From assembly GCA_050253535.1 (NCBI GenBank), contig JBFWIW010000027.1:1-36731 (forward strand): a stretch of DNA of 36,731 nucleotides, read 5' to 3'. Positions 24,848 to 33,092 of this stretch are shown here, in pieces; position 1 is the stretch's first letter, and each line of letters begins with the position of its first letter. A model generated the notes under the pieces. That model searched no databases. It worked only from the letters and a program-made list of their open reading frames with translations, and was not told where the DNA came from. The position numbers and the translations under genes are program-made. Source of the stretch: JBFWIW01 sp050253535. GTDB taxonomy: Bacteria; Bacillota; Clostridia; Oscillospirales; Oscillospiraceae.

Positions 24848-26857
24848 ATGGATAACTTTAACATAAAGAATGCGATGACGGTGAGGCTCGACGACGAACT
24901 GCCGACTTATCCGAAATTCGCGGAGGGAATCCGCAGAGCTCCTAAGCGCGAATCGGCTTTGAGAGACAGCGATATTCGTCTTGCGCTGAAAAACGCTCTC
25001 AGATATATCCCGGAGCAGCATCATAAAGCAATGGCGCAGGAATTTCTGCAGGAGCTTTGTGAGCACGGCAGGATATACGGGTACAGGTTCCGCCCGGAGG
25101 GGCGCCTGTACGGAAAACCCATCGACGAATACAAGGGCCGCTGCATCGAGGGCAGAGCCTTTCAGGTTATGATAGAGAACAATCTGGATTTTGAAGTCGC
25201 GCTCTATCCTTACGAGCTTGTGACATACGGTGAGACAGGCCAGGTCTGCCAGAACTGGATGCAGTACCGGCTCATCAAAAAGTATCTTGAGATAATGACC
25301 GACGAGCAGACTCTCGTTGTTGAGTCGGGACATCCGGTGGGGCTGTTCAAGTCGCATAAAACGTCCCCGAGGGTCATCATAACAAACGGGCTCATGGTGG
25401 GCCAGTTTGACAATCAGAAAGAATTCAACCGGGCCGCCGCCATCGGCGTCGCAAACTACGGACAGATGACGGCCGGCGGCTGGATGTACATAGGCCCGCA
25501 GGGCATCGTGCACGGGACCTTCAACACGCTGCTTAACGCGGGCAGACTAAAACTGGGCCTTTCCAAGGAGGACAATCTGGCGGGGAAGCTGTTTATTTCC
25601 AGCGGCCTCGGCGGGATGAGCGGAGCGCAGGGAAAGGCCGCCTATATCGCCGGAGCCGTCTCCGTCATCGCGGAGGTGGACGCTTCCAGAATACGCACAC
25701 GGCTTGACCAGGGCTGGATTAACAAAGCGAGCGCCGATCTCGACGAGGTCTTCGGGTGGATCAGGGAATACGCCGAAAAGAGGGCGCCGATAGCCGTCGC
25801 CTATAACGGCAATGTGCTGGATCTTCTGACGTATGTGCTTGAAAAGGACATCCATGTGGATCTGCTCTCGGACCAGACCTCGTGCCACGTGCCTTACGAC
25901 GGGGGCTACTGTCCGCAGGGGCTGACCTTCGAACAGCGGACAAAAATGCTGGAAGAGGACCCGGTGAAATTCCGCGGGCTTGTCGACAAATCCCTCGTCC
26001 GTCACTTTAAGCTGATAAAAGAGCTTGCGGCAAGGGGGACATACTTCTTCGACTACGGCAACAGCTTTATGAAAGCCGTGAAGGACGCGGGTGCCGTTGA
26101 AATTTGCAAAAACGGCGTGGATGAAATGGACGGCTTTATCTTCCCGTCTTATGTGGAGGATATACTCGGCCCGCAGCTCTTCGACTACGGCTACGGCCCG
26201 TTCCGCTGGGTGTGCCTGAGCGGAAAGCCTGAGGATCTGGAAAAAACCGACCGCGCGGCCATGGACTGCATCGACCCCGACAGGCGCTATCAGGATAAGG
26301 ACAATTACGATTGGGTACGCGACGCGATGAAGAACAAGCTTGTCGTAGGGACTCAGGCCAGAATTCTCTATCAGGACGCAAAGGGCAGGACGGATATCGC
26401 CCTCAGGTTCAACAAAATGGTCCGCGAAGGGAAGATCGGGCCCGTTATGATGGGGCGCGACCACCACGACACGGGCGGTACGGACTCTCCGTTCCGCGAG
26501 ACCTCGAATATAAAGGACGGCTCCAACATTATGGCGGACATGGCGGTTCAGTGCTTTGCGGGCAACGCCGCCCGCGGAATGAGCTTAATCGCGCTCCACA
26601 ACGGCGGCGGTGTCGGTATCGGCAAGGCGATAAACGGCGGGTTCGGAATGGTGCTCGACGGGAGCGAGAGGGTGGATACGATTCTGTCTCTTGCCATGCC
26701 GTGGGACACCATGGTGGGCGTTTCAAGGAGGAGCTGGGCTAGAAACATAAACTCCGTCTCTACCTGTATAGAATACAATAAGAGCAATAAAGAGACCGAT
26801 CACATCACGCTTCCGTATTTTGTGGATGAGGGAATTCTCGACGGACTGAAGATCTGA
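24848..26857 (+). CDS. hutU: Urocanate hydratase, long form
   Basis: It adds water to urocanate to give 4-imidazolone-5-propanoate, using tightly bound NAD+ as an electrophile. The 669-residue protein has the characteristic ESGHPVGLFKSH, NYGQMTAGGWMYIGPQGIVHGT, the NAD-binding LFISSGLGGMSGAQGKA, DQTSCH, and GRDHHDTGGTDSPFRET. It is over 100 residues longer than the common 550-560-residue form and matches the longer type found in some anaerobes. The start is set by GGAGGTG before ATG 24848. No histidine ammonia-lyase gene is present in this window, so urocanate must come from elsewhere in the genome or from uptake. A thiourocanate-type substrate cannot be excluded. Confidence 0.95.
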   Translation: MDNFNIKNAMTVRLDDELPTYPKFAEGIRRAPKRESALRDSDIRLALKNALRYIPEQHHKAMAQEFLQELCEHGRIYGYRFRPEGRLYGKPIDEYKGRCIEGRAFQVMIENNLDFEVALYPYELVTYGETGQVCQNWMQYRLIKKYLEIMTDEQTLVVESGHPVGLFKSHKTSPRVIITNGLMVGQFDNQKEFNRAAAIGVANYGQMTAGGWMYIGPQGIVHGTFNTLLNAGRLKLGLSKEDNLAGKLFISSGLGGMSGAQGKAAYIAGAVSVIAEVDASRIRTRLDQGWINKASADLDEVFGWIREYAEKRAPIAVAYNGNVLDLLTYVLEKDIHVDLLSDQTSCHVPYDGGYCPQGLTFEQRTKMLEEDPVKFRGLVDKSLVRHFKLIKELAARGTYFFDYGNSFMKAVKDAGAVEICKNGVDEMDGFIFPSYVEDILGPQLFDYGYGPFRWVCLSGKPEDLEKTDRAAMDCIDPDRRYQDKDNYDWVRDAMKNKLVVGTQARILYQDAKGRTDIALRFNKMVREGKIGPVMMGRDHHDTGGTDSPFRETSNIKDGSNIMADMAVQCFAGNAARGMSLIALHNGGGVGIGKAINGGFGMVLDGSERVDTILSLAMPWDTMVGVSRRSWARNINSVSTCIEYNKSNKETDHITLPYFVDEGILDGLKI

Positions 26858-26897
26858 GCTATAAATATTTAAAGAACGGAAAATGAGGTGCTGCACC

Positions 26898-28568
26898 GTG
26901 CAACTGGAAAATGTGGAAAATTCACCAGCGGACGTTTCGGAGCTGCTTGTCAGATGTCTGGAAGAAGAGGGCGTGAAGTGTGTCTTCGGAATTCCGGGCG
27001 AAGAGATACTGACGGTCATTGAGGCGATAAATCATTCCAAGATAAGGTTTATCCTGACCCGGCATGAACAGGGCGCCGCCTTTATGGCGGATGTATACGG
27101 AAGGCTGACCGGCAAAGCCGGGGTATGCCTTGCCACGTTGGGCCCGGGCGCCACGAACCTCATAACCGGCGTCGCCGACGCGTACAGCGACGGGGCTCCG
27201 CTGGTGGCCATCACGGGGCAGGTGGGCACCGACAAAATGCACATAACCGCTCACCAATATCTGAACCTGACGCAGATATTTGAGCCGATAACAAAAAGGA
27301 CCAAGCTTATCGTCGGCCCCGAAACGGTGAGCGAAATTGTGCGTCTGGCATTTAAATACGCCGAGAGCGAAAGGCCGGGCGCGACACATATAGACCTTCC
27401 GGTAAACGTCGCGAAAATGGCGGTCTCGCCCGAGGAACGGCCGCTGAAAAAGGCGCCTGTTACAAAGGAACTCGCTACATACGACAGCCTGGAGAAGGCG
27501 GCGGCGGAGATATTCAAATCGAAAAATCCGGTGATTCTTGCCGGAAGCAGCGCCGTCAGAGACAACGCTTCGGAGGCGCTCACAAAATTTGCCGAGAGGC
27601 TGAAAATCCCTGTGGTAAACACCATGATGGCAAAGGGCATCGTCCCCGCCGACAGCGATTACGCCATGATGACAATCGGCATACCGCAGAAGGATTACGC
27701 AAACCGGATCGTCGAATACGCCGATCTGGTCATCACCGTGGGATACGACATCGTGGAGTACTCGCCGTCCTCGTGGAACCCGAATAAGGACAAGAAAATC
27801 CTGCACATCAGCAGCCGCCCGCCGCACATCAACAAATTCTATCAGTGCTGCGCCGAGGTGGTGGGCGACATGATTTTTTCCCTTGAGGGGATAATGATGA
27901 GGACCGAGAGAGCTGTGGAGCCGGAGCAGGCCATAAACATCAAAAGCAAGTTCCTGGCCGAGCAGAGCAGATATGAAAACGACATGGCTTTTCCGCTTAA
28001 GCCGCAGAAAATTATATCGGATATACGCAGCATCTTGGACAGAGACGACATCGTCGTCTGCGACGTGGGCGCTCACAAGATGTGGATGGCGCGCCTCTAC
28101 GGCTGCTACAGGCCGAACACCTGCATCATATCAAACGGCTTCGCAACCATGGGTATTGCCCTGCCGGGCGCCATTGCCGCCAAGCTCGTCCACCCGGAGA
28201 AAAAGATTCTTGCCGTCACCGGGGACGGGGGTTTTATGATGAACATGCAGGAGCTTGAGGTGGCGGTCAGGGAGGGCATCAGTTTTGTCGTTTTGATTTT
28301 CAGGGACGACAGCTACGGGCTCATAAAATGGAAGCAGTTCGACCACTACGGGAAAAACTGCTGTGTGGATTTTACGAACCCGGATTTCGTGAAGCTTGCC
28401 GAGGCCATGGGCTGCAAAGGGTATCGCATCGAGAGCGCGGGGGAGCTGCCGAACGTTCTGGCGGAGGCTTTCGAGCAGAAGGTCCCGGCGGTGATCGACT
28501 GCCCGGTGGACTACGGCGAAAACACAAAGCTCACGCAGACACTCAAGAAAATATACAACGAACTGTAA
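26898..28568 (+). CDS. TPP-dependent enzyme of the acetolactate synthase (AlsS/IlvB) family
   Basis: Members join or decarboxylate 2-oxo acids with thiamine diphosphate. The 556-residue protein has the catalytic glutamate in RHEQGAAFMADVYGR (about E57), LGPGATNLITGVADAY, a middle domain, and the TPP motif GDGGFMMNMQELEVAV starting near 442 and ending RDDSYGLIKW. No regulatory small subunit follows, so it is more like the catabolic AlsS or an uncharacterised decarboxylase than biosynthetic IlvB. I prefer GTG 26898, seven bases after GAGGTG, to ATG 26883, which lacks a good site. In context it could decarboxylate the same 2-oxo acid used by the IorAB and hydroxyacid dehydrogenases, yielding an aldehyde for the ALDH/ADH pair, or could simply make acetolactate. 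Confidence 0.87.
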   Translation: MQLENVENSPADVSELLVRCLEEEGVKCVFGIPGEEILTVIEAINHSKIRFILTRHEQGAAFMADVYGRLTGKAGVCLATLGPGATNLITGVADAYSDGAPLVAITGQVGTDKMHITAHQYLNLTQIFEPITKRTKLIVGPETVSEIVRLAFKYAESERPGATHIDLPVNVAKMAVSPEERPLKKAPVTKELATYDSLEKAAAEIFKSKNPVILAGSSAVRDNASEALTKFAERLKIPVVNTMMAKGIVPADSDYAMMTIGIPQKDYANRIVEYADLVITVGYDIVEYSPSSWNPNKDKKILHISSRPPHINKFYQCCAEVVGDMIFSLEGIMMRTERAVEPEQAINIKSKFLAEQSRYENDMAFPLKPQKIISDIRSILDRDDIVVCDVGAHKMWMARLYGCYRPNTCIISNGFATMGIALPGAIAAKLVHPEKKILAVTGDGGFMMNMQELEVAVREGISFVVLIFRDDSYGLIKWKQFDHYGKNCCVDFTNPDFVKLAEAMGCKGYRIESAGELPNVLAEAFEQKVPAVIDCPVDYGENTKLTQTLKKIYNEL

Positions 28569-28582
28569 AAGAGGGGTTTCTG

Positions 28583-29563
28583 ATGGGAAAGCTATTCTGG
28601 ATCATCGATGAAGAGTGGTCCGACTACGATTATGAGACCGAGACGCTGAAAAAGAATTATCCGGACTGCGAAATTCATTATTCCGGCTACGGCTATCAGG
28701 ACGATCTGGAGAAGTTCGGATATAAAGCCGACGCGGTTATAACCCAGATCTATACCGACCTTCCGGAGAGCGCCATAGACCGTCTGGAGAAGTGCAAAGG
28801 CATCGCCGTGTACGGCGGCGGCTTCGACCGGGTTGATATCGCCGCGGCGGGGAAAAAGGGCATACCCGTCACAAATGTGCAGGGCTACTGCGCGGAGGAT
28901 CTCGCTGACTATGTCATGGCGGCGGTCTATCACTTCAAAAAGAAGCTCACCGGGTTTACAGCGCAGATCAGACAGGGACTCTGGGGGGCGCAGGCCGTAC
29001 CGGTGCCGGCTAGCAGAGTTGCAGGTTCGGTGCTCATGCTGGTGGGCTTCGGCCGCATAGGATCAACGGTAGCTGAGAAAGCCATGAAGCTCGGAATGAC
29101 GGTTATAGCCTTCGACCCGTATATGGACGGGGAGACCATGGCCAAGTCCGGCGTGCGGAAGGTTAGCCGGGAAGAGGGGTTCGCCCTCGCGGATTTCGTT
29201 AGCGTGCACGCGAAGCTCTATGAGGAGACGAGGGGTCTGATCAGCGCAAAGGACTTTGCGCTGATGAAGCCCACGGCCTGCCTGATAAACACCGCGAGAG
29301 GCGCCGTAATAGTGGAGGACGATCTCATTGACGCCTTGGAGAGCGGTATAATCGCAGGCGCGGTAGTCGATGTCATAACGACCGAACCACCTATGGGGAA
29401 TGAGCGCATCTTCTCCTGCAAAAACATTCTGGTCACTCCGCATATCTCCTACATATCCAGAGAGTCCTACCACGAACTCAAAAGCCGCGCGGTCGCAAAC
29501 GCCATGGCTATGCTGTCCGGGGAAAGGCCCGCGGATGTGGTAAATCTGGACTATTTAGTGTGA
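28583..29563 (+). CDS. D-2-hydroxyacid dehydrogenase, second paralogue
   Basis: It probably interconverts a 2-oxo acid and a D-2-hydroxy acid. The 326-residue protein has GFGRIG at 155-160, and the catalytic residues R239 (NTARGA), E268 (ITTEPP) and H287 (TPHISY). An acidic residue, FDPY, follows the second beta strand at about 178, the usual sign of NAD(H) preference, in contrast to FAWGRS in the paralogue at 8705. Both share the distinctive N-terminus FWIIDEEWSDYDYE versus IWIIDDEWPDYEIE, so they come from one duplication or were recruited together. ATG 28583 follows AGAGGGG; the open frame upstream lies within the TPP enzyme. It is the last gene before the operon terminator. Confidence 0.89.
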   Translation: MGKLFWIIDEEWSDYDYETETLKKNYPDCEIHYSGYGYQDDLEKFGYKADAVITQIYTDLPESAIDRLEKCKGIAVYGGGFDRVDIAAAGKKGIPVTNVQGYCAEDLADYVMAAVYHFKKKLTGFTAQIRQGLWGAQAVPVPASRVAGSVLMLVGFGRIGSTVAEKAMKLGMTVIAFDPYMDGETMAKSGVRKVSREEGFALADFVSVHAKLYEETRGLISAKDFALMKPTACLINTARGAVIVEDDLIDALESGIIAGAVVDVITTEPPMGNERIFSCKNILVTPHISYISRESYHELKSRAVANAMAMLSGERPADVVNLDYLV

Positions 29564-29620
29564 GAAAACCGCGAGATTAATTACATTGCCGTAAACGGTC
29601 CATATTATTAAATATTCAGC

Positions 29621-29668
29621 AAAACAGCGTGAATAAAACCTGATGGGTTTTTCTTCACGCTGTTTTTA
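29621..29668 (+). terminator. Terminator of the long plus-strand operon
   Basis: AAAACAGCGTGAA (29621-29633) pairs with TTCACGCTGTTTT (29654-29666), with an inner AAAACC/GGGTTTT pairing, and the right arm runs into TTTTTATT. It begins 58 bases after the last plus-strand stop and faces a minus-strand operon. Confidence 0.9.
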
Positions 29669-29772
29669 TTGCGCAGGAGGGCGGCAGGGCGGAAAACTAA
29701 CCGCCAAGATGTCAGCTTTTTAGTGGGATAACAGCATCAGCCGGGTTTGAAGCAACTTCAAAAAATGATGAA

Positions 29773-29809
29773 AAAAAGTTCCGTGATCCCTGATATCACG
29801 GAACTTTTT
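29773..29809 (-). terminator. Bidirectional terminator between the converging operons
   Basis: AAAAAGTTCCGTGAT (29773-29787) is perfectly complementary to ATCACGGAACTTTTT (29795-29809), with loop CCCTGAT. There are runs of A before and T after, so it can stop transcription from both directions. It lies 38 bases beyond the end of the minus-strand permease gene. Confidence 0.88.
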
Positions 29810-29847
29810 AGTTGAACAGGCAAAGAAATTAGAATATAGTCTTCTGA

Positions 29848-31377
29848 TTATAGATCAGAATTTTGCGCGACAGTCTTCTCTTTATCTTTCTTTTTCTGGT
29901 AAAAAGAGATGAAAATGGGGTAGAACAGAGAGACGATCGCAATGAGAAGCAGGATCAGAGCAATTGGCCTGTGCAGGATAAAAGAGAAAAATTTTCCGTC
30001 TGCCAAAACGATGGTGCGCCTAAGATTATTTTCCACGGTGCCGCTCAGAATCAGTCCAAGAATAACGGGCGGCATTGGGAAATCCATCTTGATCAGGAAA
30101 TAGGCCAGTATACCGGCTATGAGCATCAGGTAGATATCGTTCATATTATTGTTCAGCGCATACGTACCTACGACACAGAACATAAACACGATGGGAGTGA
30201 GCCATTTCATCGGGACAGAGCTTATTTTTGAAAACAATTTGATTCCGCTAAAGCCCAGCAGACACATGATCACGTTCGCTAAAAACAGACCGATGATAAT
30301 AACATAAACTTTTTCTGTCTGTGTGGTGAACAGCAGCGGGCCGGGTGTGATACCCTGCATCATCAGGGCGCCGAGCATGATTGCGGTGCCCGCGTCGCCG
30401 GGAATGCCTAAAGTCAGCAGGGGAATCAGCGCGCCGCCGGAAACGGCATTGTTTGCCGCTTCAGGCGCGGCGATTCCCTCAGGCGCACCATGGCCGAACT
30501 CTTCAGGATGTTTGGAAAAACGTTTTGCTTCATTATATCCGACCCAGCAGGCGATATCGCCGCCGGTCCCGGGAATCGCACCTATCAGCGTTCCGAGGAT
30601 TGAAGACCGCAGGAAGGTGGGGAGACAGAGTTTAAAGTCCTTACGCGTCGGCAGGATTTGTGTCAGTTTTATTTTGGTACGCTGTGCCGAACCCTTCAGA
30701 CTTTCTTCAGCGGTGATCAGGCATTGTGAAAGCGCGTACAACCCGATCAGCATAGGGACGAATGCAATGCCGCCGATCAGATAGGTAGTGCCGAATGTGT
30801 ATCGCATGGTCGCCGACGTGGAGTCCATACCTACCGTGCCGAGGAGCAGGCCCAGCATTGCGCCAAGCAGGCCCTTCTTAATTGATTTGGATGAAACGCC
30901 GGTAACAATACTGAGGCCAAAGATACCCAGCGCAAAGTATTCGGATACACCGAAGCTCAATGCGACTTTGGCCAGCAGCGGAGCGGTGAACAGAAGAGCA
31001 ATTGCTGATAACAGGCCTCCAAAGGTGGAGGCTGTTGTGGAGATGCTAAGTGCACGGCCCGGCTGTTTCAGGGTATAAGCCATGGGATAGCCGTCCAGAC
31101 AGGTCGCCGCGGAATTTGCTGTGCCCGGGGTGTTGATCAGAATTGCTGTAATTGAGCCGCCGTATATGGCGCCGCAGAATACCCCCAGAATCATCAGGAT
31201 TCCGTACAGGCCGTCCAGTGAAAAAGATAACGGCAGTATAAGGGTAATAGCCATGATAGCCGAAAGGCCGGGCATTGCGCCTGCCAGAATTCCGAACAGA
31301 ACTCCCATGAAATTGACGAGCAGTCCCAGCGGCGAAAATACGATGCCTGCTGCTCCGAGAAAAGAACTAAAATCCAT
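29848..31377 (-). CDS. tctA: Tripartite tricarboxylate transporter permease, TctA family
   Basis: This is the large membrane subunit of a binding-protein-dependent secondary transporter for carboxylates, driven by ion gradients. The 509-residue protein is highly hydrophobic with about ten or more membrane segments. It shows the TctA landmarks GILAGAMPGLSAIMAI, GAIPGTGGDIACWVGYNEAK, HGAPEGIAAPEAANNAV and TLGIPGDAGTAIMLGALMMQ. I chose the ATG at 31377: the site AGGAGGT at about 31384-31391 directly abuts the ATG at 31383, leaving no spacing, but is correctly spaced for 31377. Preceding genes encode TctB- and TctC-type subunits. The substrate is unknown. The nearby glycyl radical enzyme suggests a carboxylate it uses or makes. 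Confidence 0.93.
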   Translation of the reverse strand: MDFSSFLGAAGIVFSPLGLLVNFMGVLFGILAGAMPGLSAIMAITLILPLSFSLDGLYGILMILGVFCGAIYGGSITAILINTPGTANSAATCLDGYPMAYTLKQPGRALSISTTASTFGGLLSAIALLFTAPLLAKVALSFGVSEYFALGIFGLSIVTGVSSKSIKKGLLGAMLGLLLGTVGMDSTSATMRYTFGTTYLIGGIAFVPMLIGLYALSQCLITAEESLKGSAQRTKIKLTQILPTRKDFKLCLPTFLRSSILGTLIGAIPGTGGDIACWVGYNEAKRFSKHPEEFGHGAPEGIAAPEAANNAVSGGALIPLLTLGIPGDAGTAIMLGALMMQGITPGPLLFTTQTEKVYVIIIGLFLANVIMCLLGFSGIKLFSKISSVPMKWLTPIVFMFCVVGTYALNNNMNDIYLMLIAGILAYFLIKMDFPMPPVILGLILSGTVENNLRRTIVLADGKFFSFILHRPIALILLLIAIVSLFYPIFISFYQKKKDKEKTVAQNSDL

Positions 31378-31389
31378 TTGCATACCTCC

Positions 31390-31854
31390 TCAACCGAAGA
31401 AAAGCCCTGTGGGCAACGGAACGCCTAATCCGACGCCGAAGACAACATATATAAAAACACAGGAGATGACAGGAATCGCGACTATCATCTTGATGTTTCT
31501 TTCACCTAAAACAAACGAACAGGCAACCATCATAAACAGAATGCCGACATAGATACCCAGAAAATATATTAACAGGACAAATGCTATCATAATACCGCTC
31601 AAAGTGGCAACTCGCCTGAATTCTTTGGATTTAAACCGGATCGGAGCGGGAGTGTCGTTTTTCTTATGAAAGAATATGCTTTCAAGTAATAACAACAGGG
31701 AGATAAGCATTATCGCTATACAGAGATATTTTGGCCAGAAAGCGGGTCCCAGATTATCTGCGCTTATTTTTGCTTTCATCTGATTCGCCACAAAAAAGCC
31801 TCCCGCGCCCAGGCACAAGAAGAGGAAACTGGCCACACAATTAAATTTTTTCAT
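31390..31854 (-). CDS. Tripartite tricarboxylate transporter small membrane subunit, TctB family
   Basis: TctB is the poorly conserved four-helix membrane subunit of TctABC systems. This 154-residue protein has about four hydrophobic segments, including FNCVASFLFLCLGAGGFFVA at the start and a C-terminal GVGLGVPLPTGLFFG, typical of TctB. ATG 31854 is chosen because AAGGGGG lies just upstream (31861-31867 on the plus strand); a longer frame to 31911 would run through the hairpin between the genes. The gene ends 12 bases before tctA. Identification rests on topology, the C-terminal motif and location between TctC and TctA homologues. Confidence 0.85.
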   Translation of the reverse strand: MKKFNCVASFLFLCLGAGGFFVANQMKAKISADNLGPAFWPKYLCIAIMLISLLLLLESIFFHKKNDTPAPIRFKSKEFRRVATLSGIMIAFVLLIYFLGIYVGILFMMVACSFVLGERNIKMIVAIPVISCVFIYVVFGVGLGVPLPTGLFFG

Positions 31855-31878
31855 ATAGTCCCCCTTGGTTGGTATTGT

Positions 31879-31918
31879 AGAGGGGATGGAACATATTACG
31901 GCTTTTCCCATCCCCTCT
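31879..31918 (-). promoter_or_regulatory. Stem-loop between the tctC- and tctB-type genes
   Basis: AGAGGGGATGG (31879-31889) and CCATCCCCTCT (31908-31918) form a perfect 11-bp stem with an 18-base loop. In the minus-strand transcript it is not followed by a U run, so it is probably not a simple terminator. Placed just after the binding-protein gene, it could protect the upstream mRNA and let the binding protein be made in excess over the membrane subunits. This role is inferred. Confidence 0.7.
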
Positions 31919-31938
31919 GTTCAATAAATATATCTGAA

Positions 31939-32985
31939 TTACTTAAGAAAATCTACATAATATTCATACTGGGACTTATAAAAGTCCAGCATCTCATCGG
32001 AACTCATACCATAGGGAACCATGTAAAAACTTTTAATTGATTCGGCATAATGGTCGGAAACGACCGCAGACTGCAGGATGTTTCTCAGGTACTCCACTAT
32101 AGCATCATCGGTTCCGGCCGGGGCAGCCAGCGTAATCCAGGAATACAGGGACATATCGGAGGCTTCGGGATAAACTTCGCCGATAGCCGGGACATCCGGC
32201 AGGCTGTCCGAACGGGTATTGGACGTCACAGCAAGAATGGACAGTTCGCCTGCTTCAACCTGGCCTGCCGCAGAGACTGCGGATGAGAAGGTCGCGTCGA
32301 CCTCGCCGGAGGCAACTGCAACGACACAGTTTGCCGCGGAGTCGTAAGTAACGGTTTTGACCGAGCATCCGAAATATTTTTGCATAGCCATGCAGGCGAT
32401 GCCGCCGGGCGTACCGATGCCGGTTATCGCGACAGTGACGTTATCATTACCGCTCTTAACCTTGTTGATGAAGTTTTCCAGAGAGTTTACATCGGAATCT
32501 GATTTAACAATCAGGCAGTAGGGGACATACTGCGTCATTGCCAGAGGGATAAACTCCTCTTCCGCAACAATTTCGGTAGCGCCCAACGCGCGGTTCAGAG
32601 GGAGATCGCAGCAAACAGCGGCCAGCGTATAACCGTCGGTATCCGCAGCCAGAGCGGACTCAATACCGTTCAGGCCGGAGCCGCCGGAGATGTTTTCAAC
32701 AACAAAGTTAACTCCGCTGGGCAGCGCGCCGTCCGCAACGCTGTCCACCGCTGCACGGGTGGTAAGATCGGTGGTGCCGCCTGCGCCATACGGAACAATG
32801 ATCGTGATATTTTGCTTTGGAAAATCTAAATCGGAAGTAGTATTGCTCGAACTGGCTGAAGAAGTACCGCTGGCAGACGTGCTGGCTGAAGAGGTATCGC
32901 TGGAAGAGGTGGTCGTACCGCAACCGGTTAGAATACACAGAACCAAGGCTGCCAATAATAGTAATGCAAGAAGTTTCTTTTTCAT
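31939..32985 (-). CDS. Tripartite tricarboxylate transporter substrate-binding lipoprotein, TctC family
   Basis: This is the extracellular receptor of the TctABC-type transporter. The 348-residue precursor has a lipoprotein signal, with KKK, a hydrophobic stretch and the lipobox LTGC at C22, then a Ser/Thr-rich linker. The mature domain has the TctC pattern: ITIIVPYGAGGTTDLTTRA, VENISGGSGLNG, ITGIGTPGGIACMAMQK, and LPDVPAIGEVYPEAS. Translation starts at ATG 32985 after AAGGAG near 33000. It is the first gene of the transporter set, and a region of about 250 bases upstream probably holds its promoter. The family binds di- and tricarboxylates and many other organic acids. Confidence 0.92.
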   Translation of the reverse strand: MKKKLLALLLLAALVLCILTGCGTTTSSSDTSSASTSASGTSSASSSNTTSDLDFPKQNITIIVPYGAGGTTDLTTRAAVDSVADGALPSGVNFVVENISGGSGLNGIESALAADTDGYTLAAVCCDLPLNRALGATEIVAEEEFIPLAMTQYVPYCLIVKSDSDVNSLENFINKVKSGNDNVTVAITGIGTPGGIACMAMQKYFGCSVKTVTYDSAANCVVAVASGEVDATFSSAVSAAGQVEAGELSILAVTSNTRSDSLPDVPAIGEVYPEASDMSLYSWITLAAPAGTDDAIVEYLRNILQSAVVSDHYAESIKSFYMVPYGMSSDEMLDFYKSQYEYYVDFLK

Positions 32986-33035
32986 TTTCGGTAACAGCTC
33001 CTTTTTATTTTTTATTTTATATTAACACTGCAACG

Positions 33036-33074
33036 AACAGCTTGACATCTGTCAGATTTTGAGCTGTTTTTTTT
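33036..33074. promoter_or_regulatory. Nested inverted repeats upstream of the tctC-type gene
   Basis: AACAGCT (33036-33042) and AGCTGTT (33062-33068) enclose the smaller repeat TGACA-TC-TGTCA (about 43-54 in the same stretch). On the plus strand a run of T follows, as in a terminator, but no plus-strand gene precedes it. It sits about 55 bases upstream of the tctC-type start, where an operator is expected. An AT-rich AATATAAAAT stretch between it and the gene could hold the -10 box, but I cannot fix a promoter. Confidence 0.4.
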
Positions 33075-33092
33075 GTCAGGCGGGGTGGACAA

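Noticed and set aside
33036..33074. A plus-strand terminator
   Set aside because: It has a stem and T run, but no plus-strand gene precedes it; an operator or leader structure for the minus-strand transporter genes is more likely.
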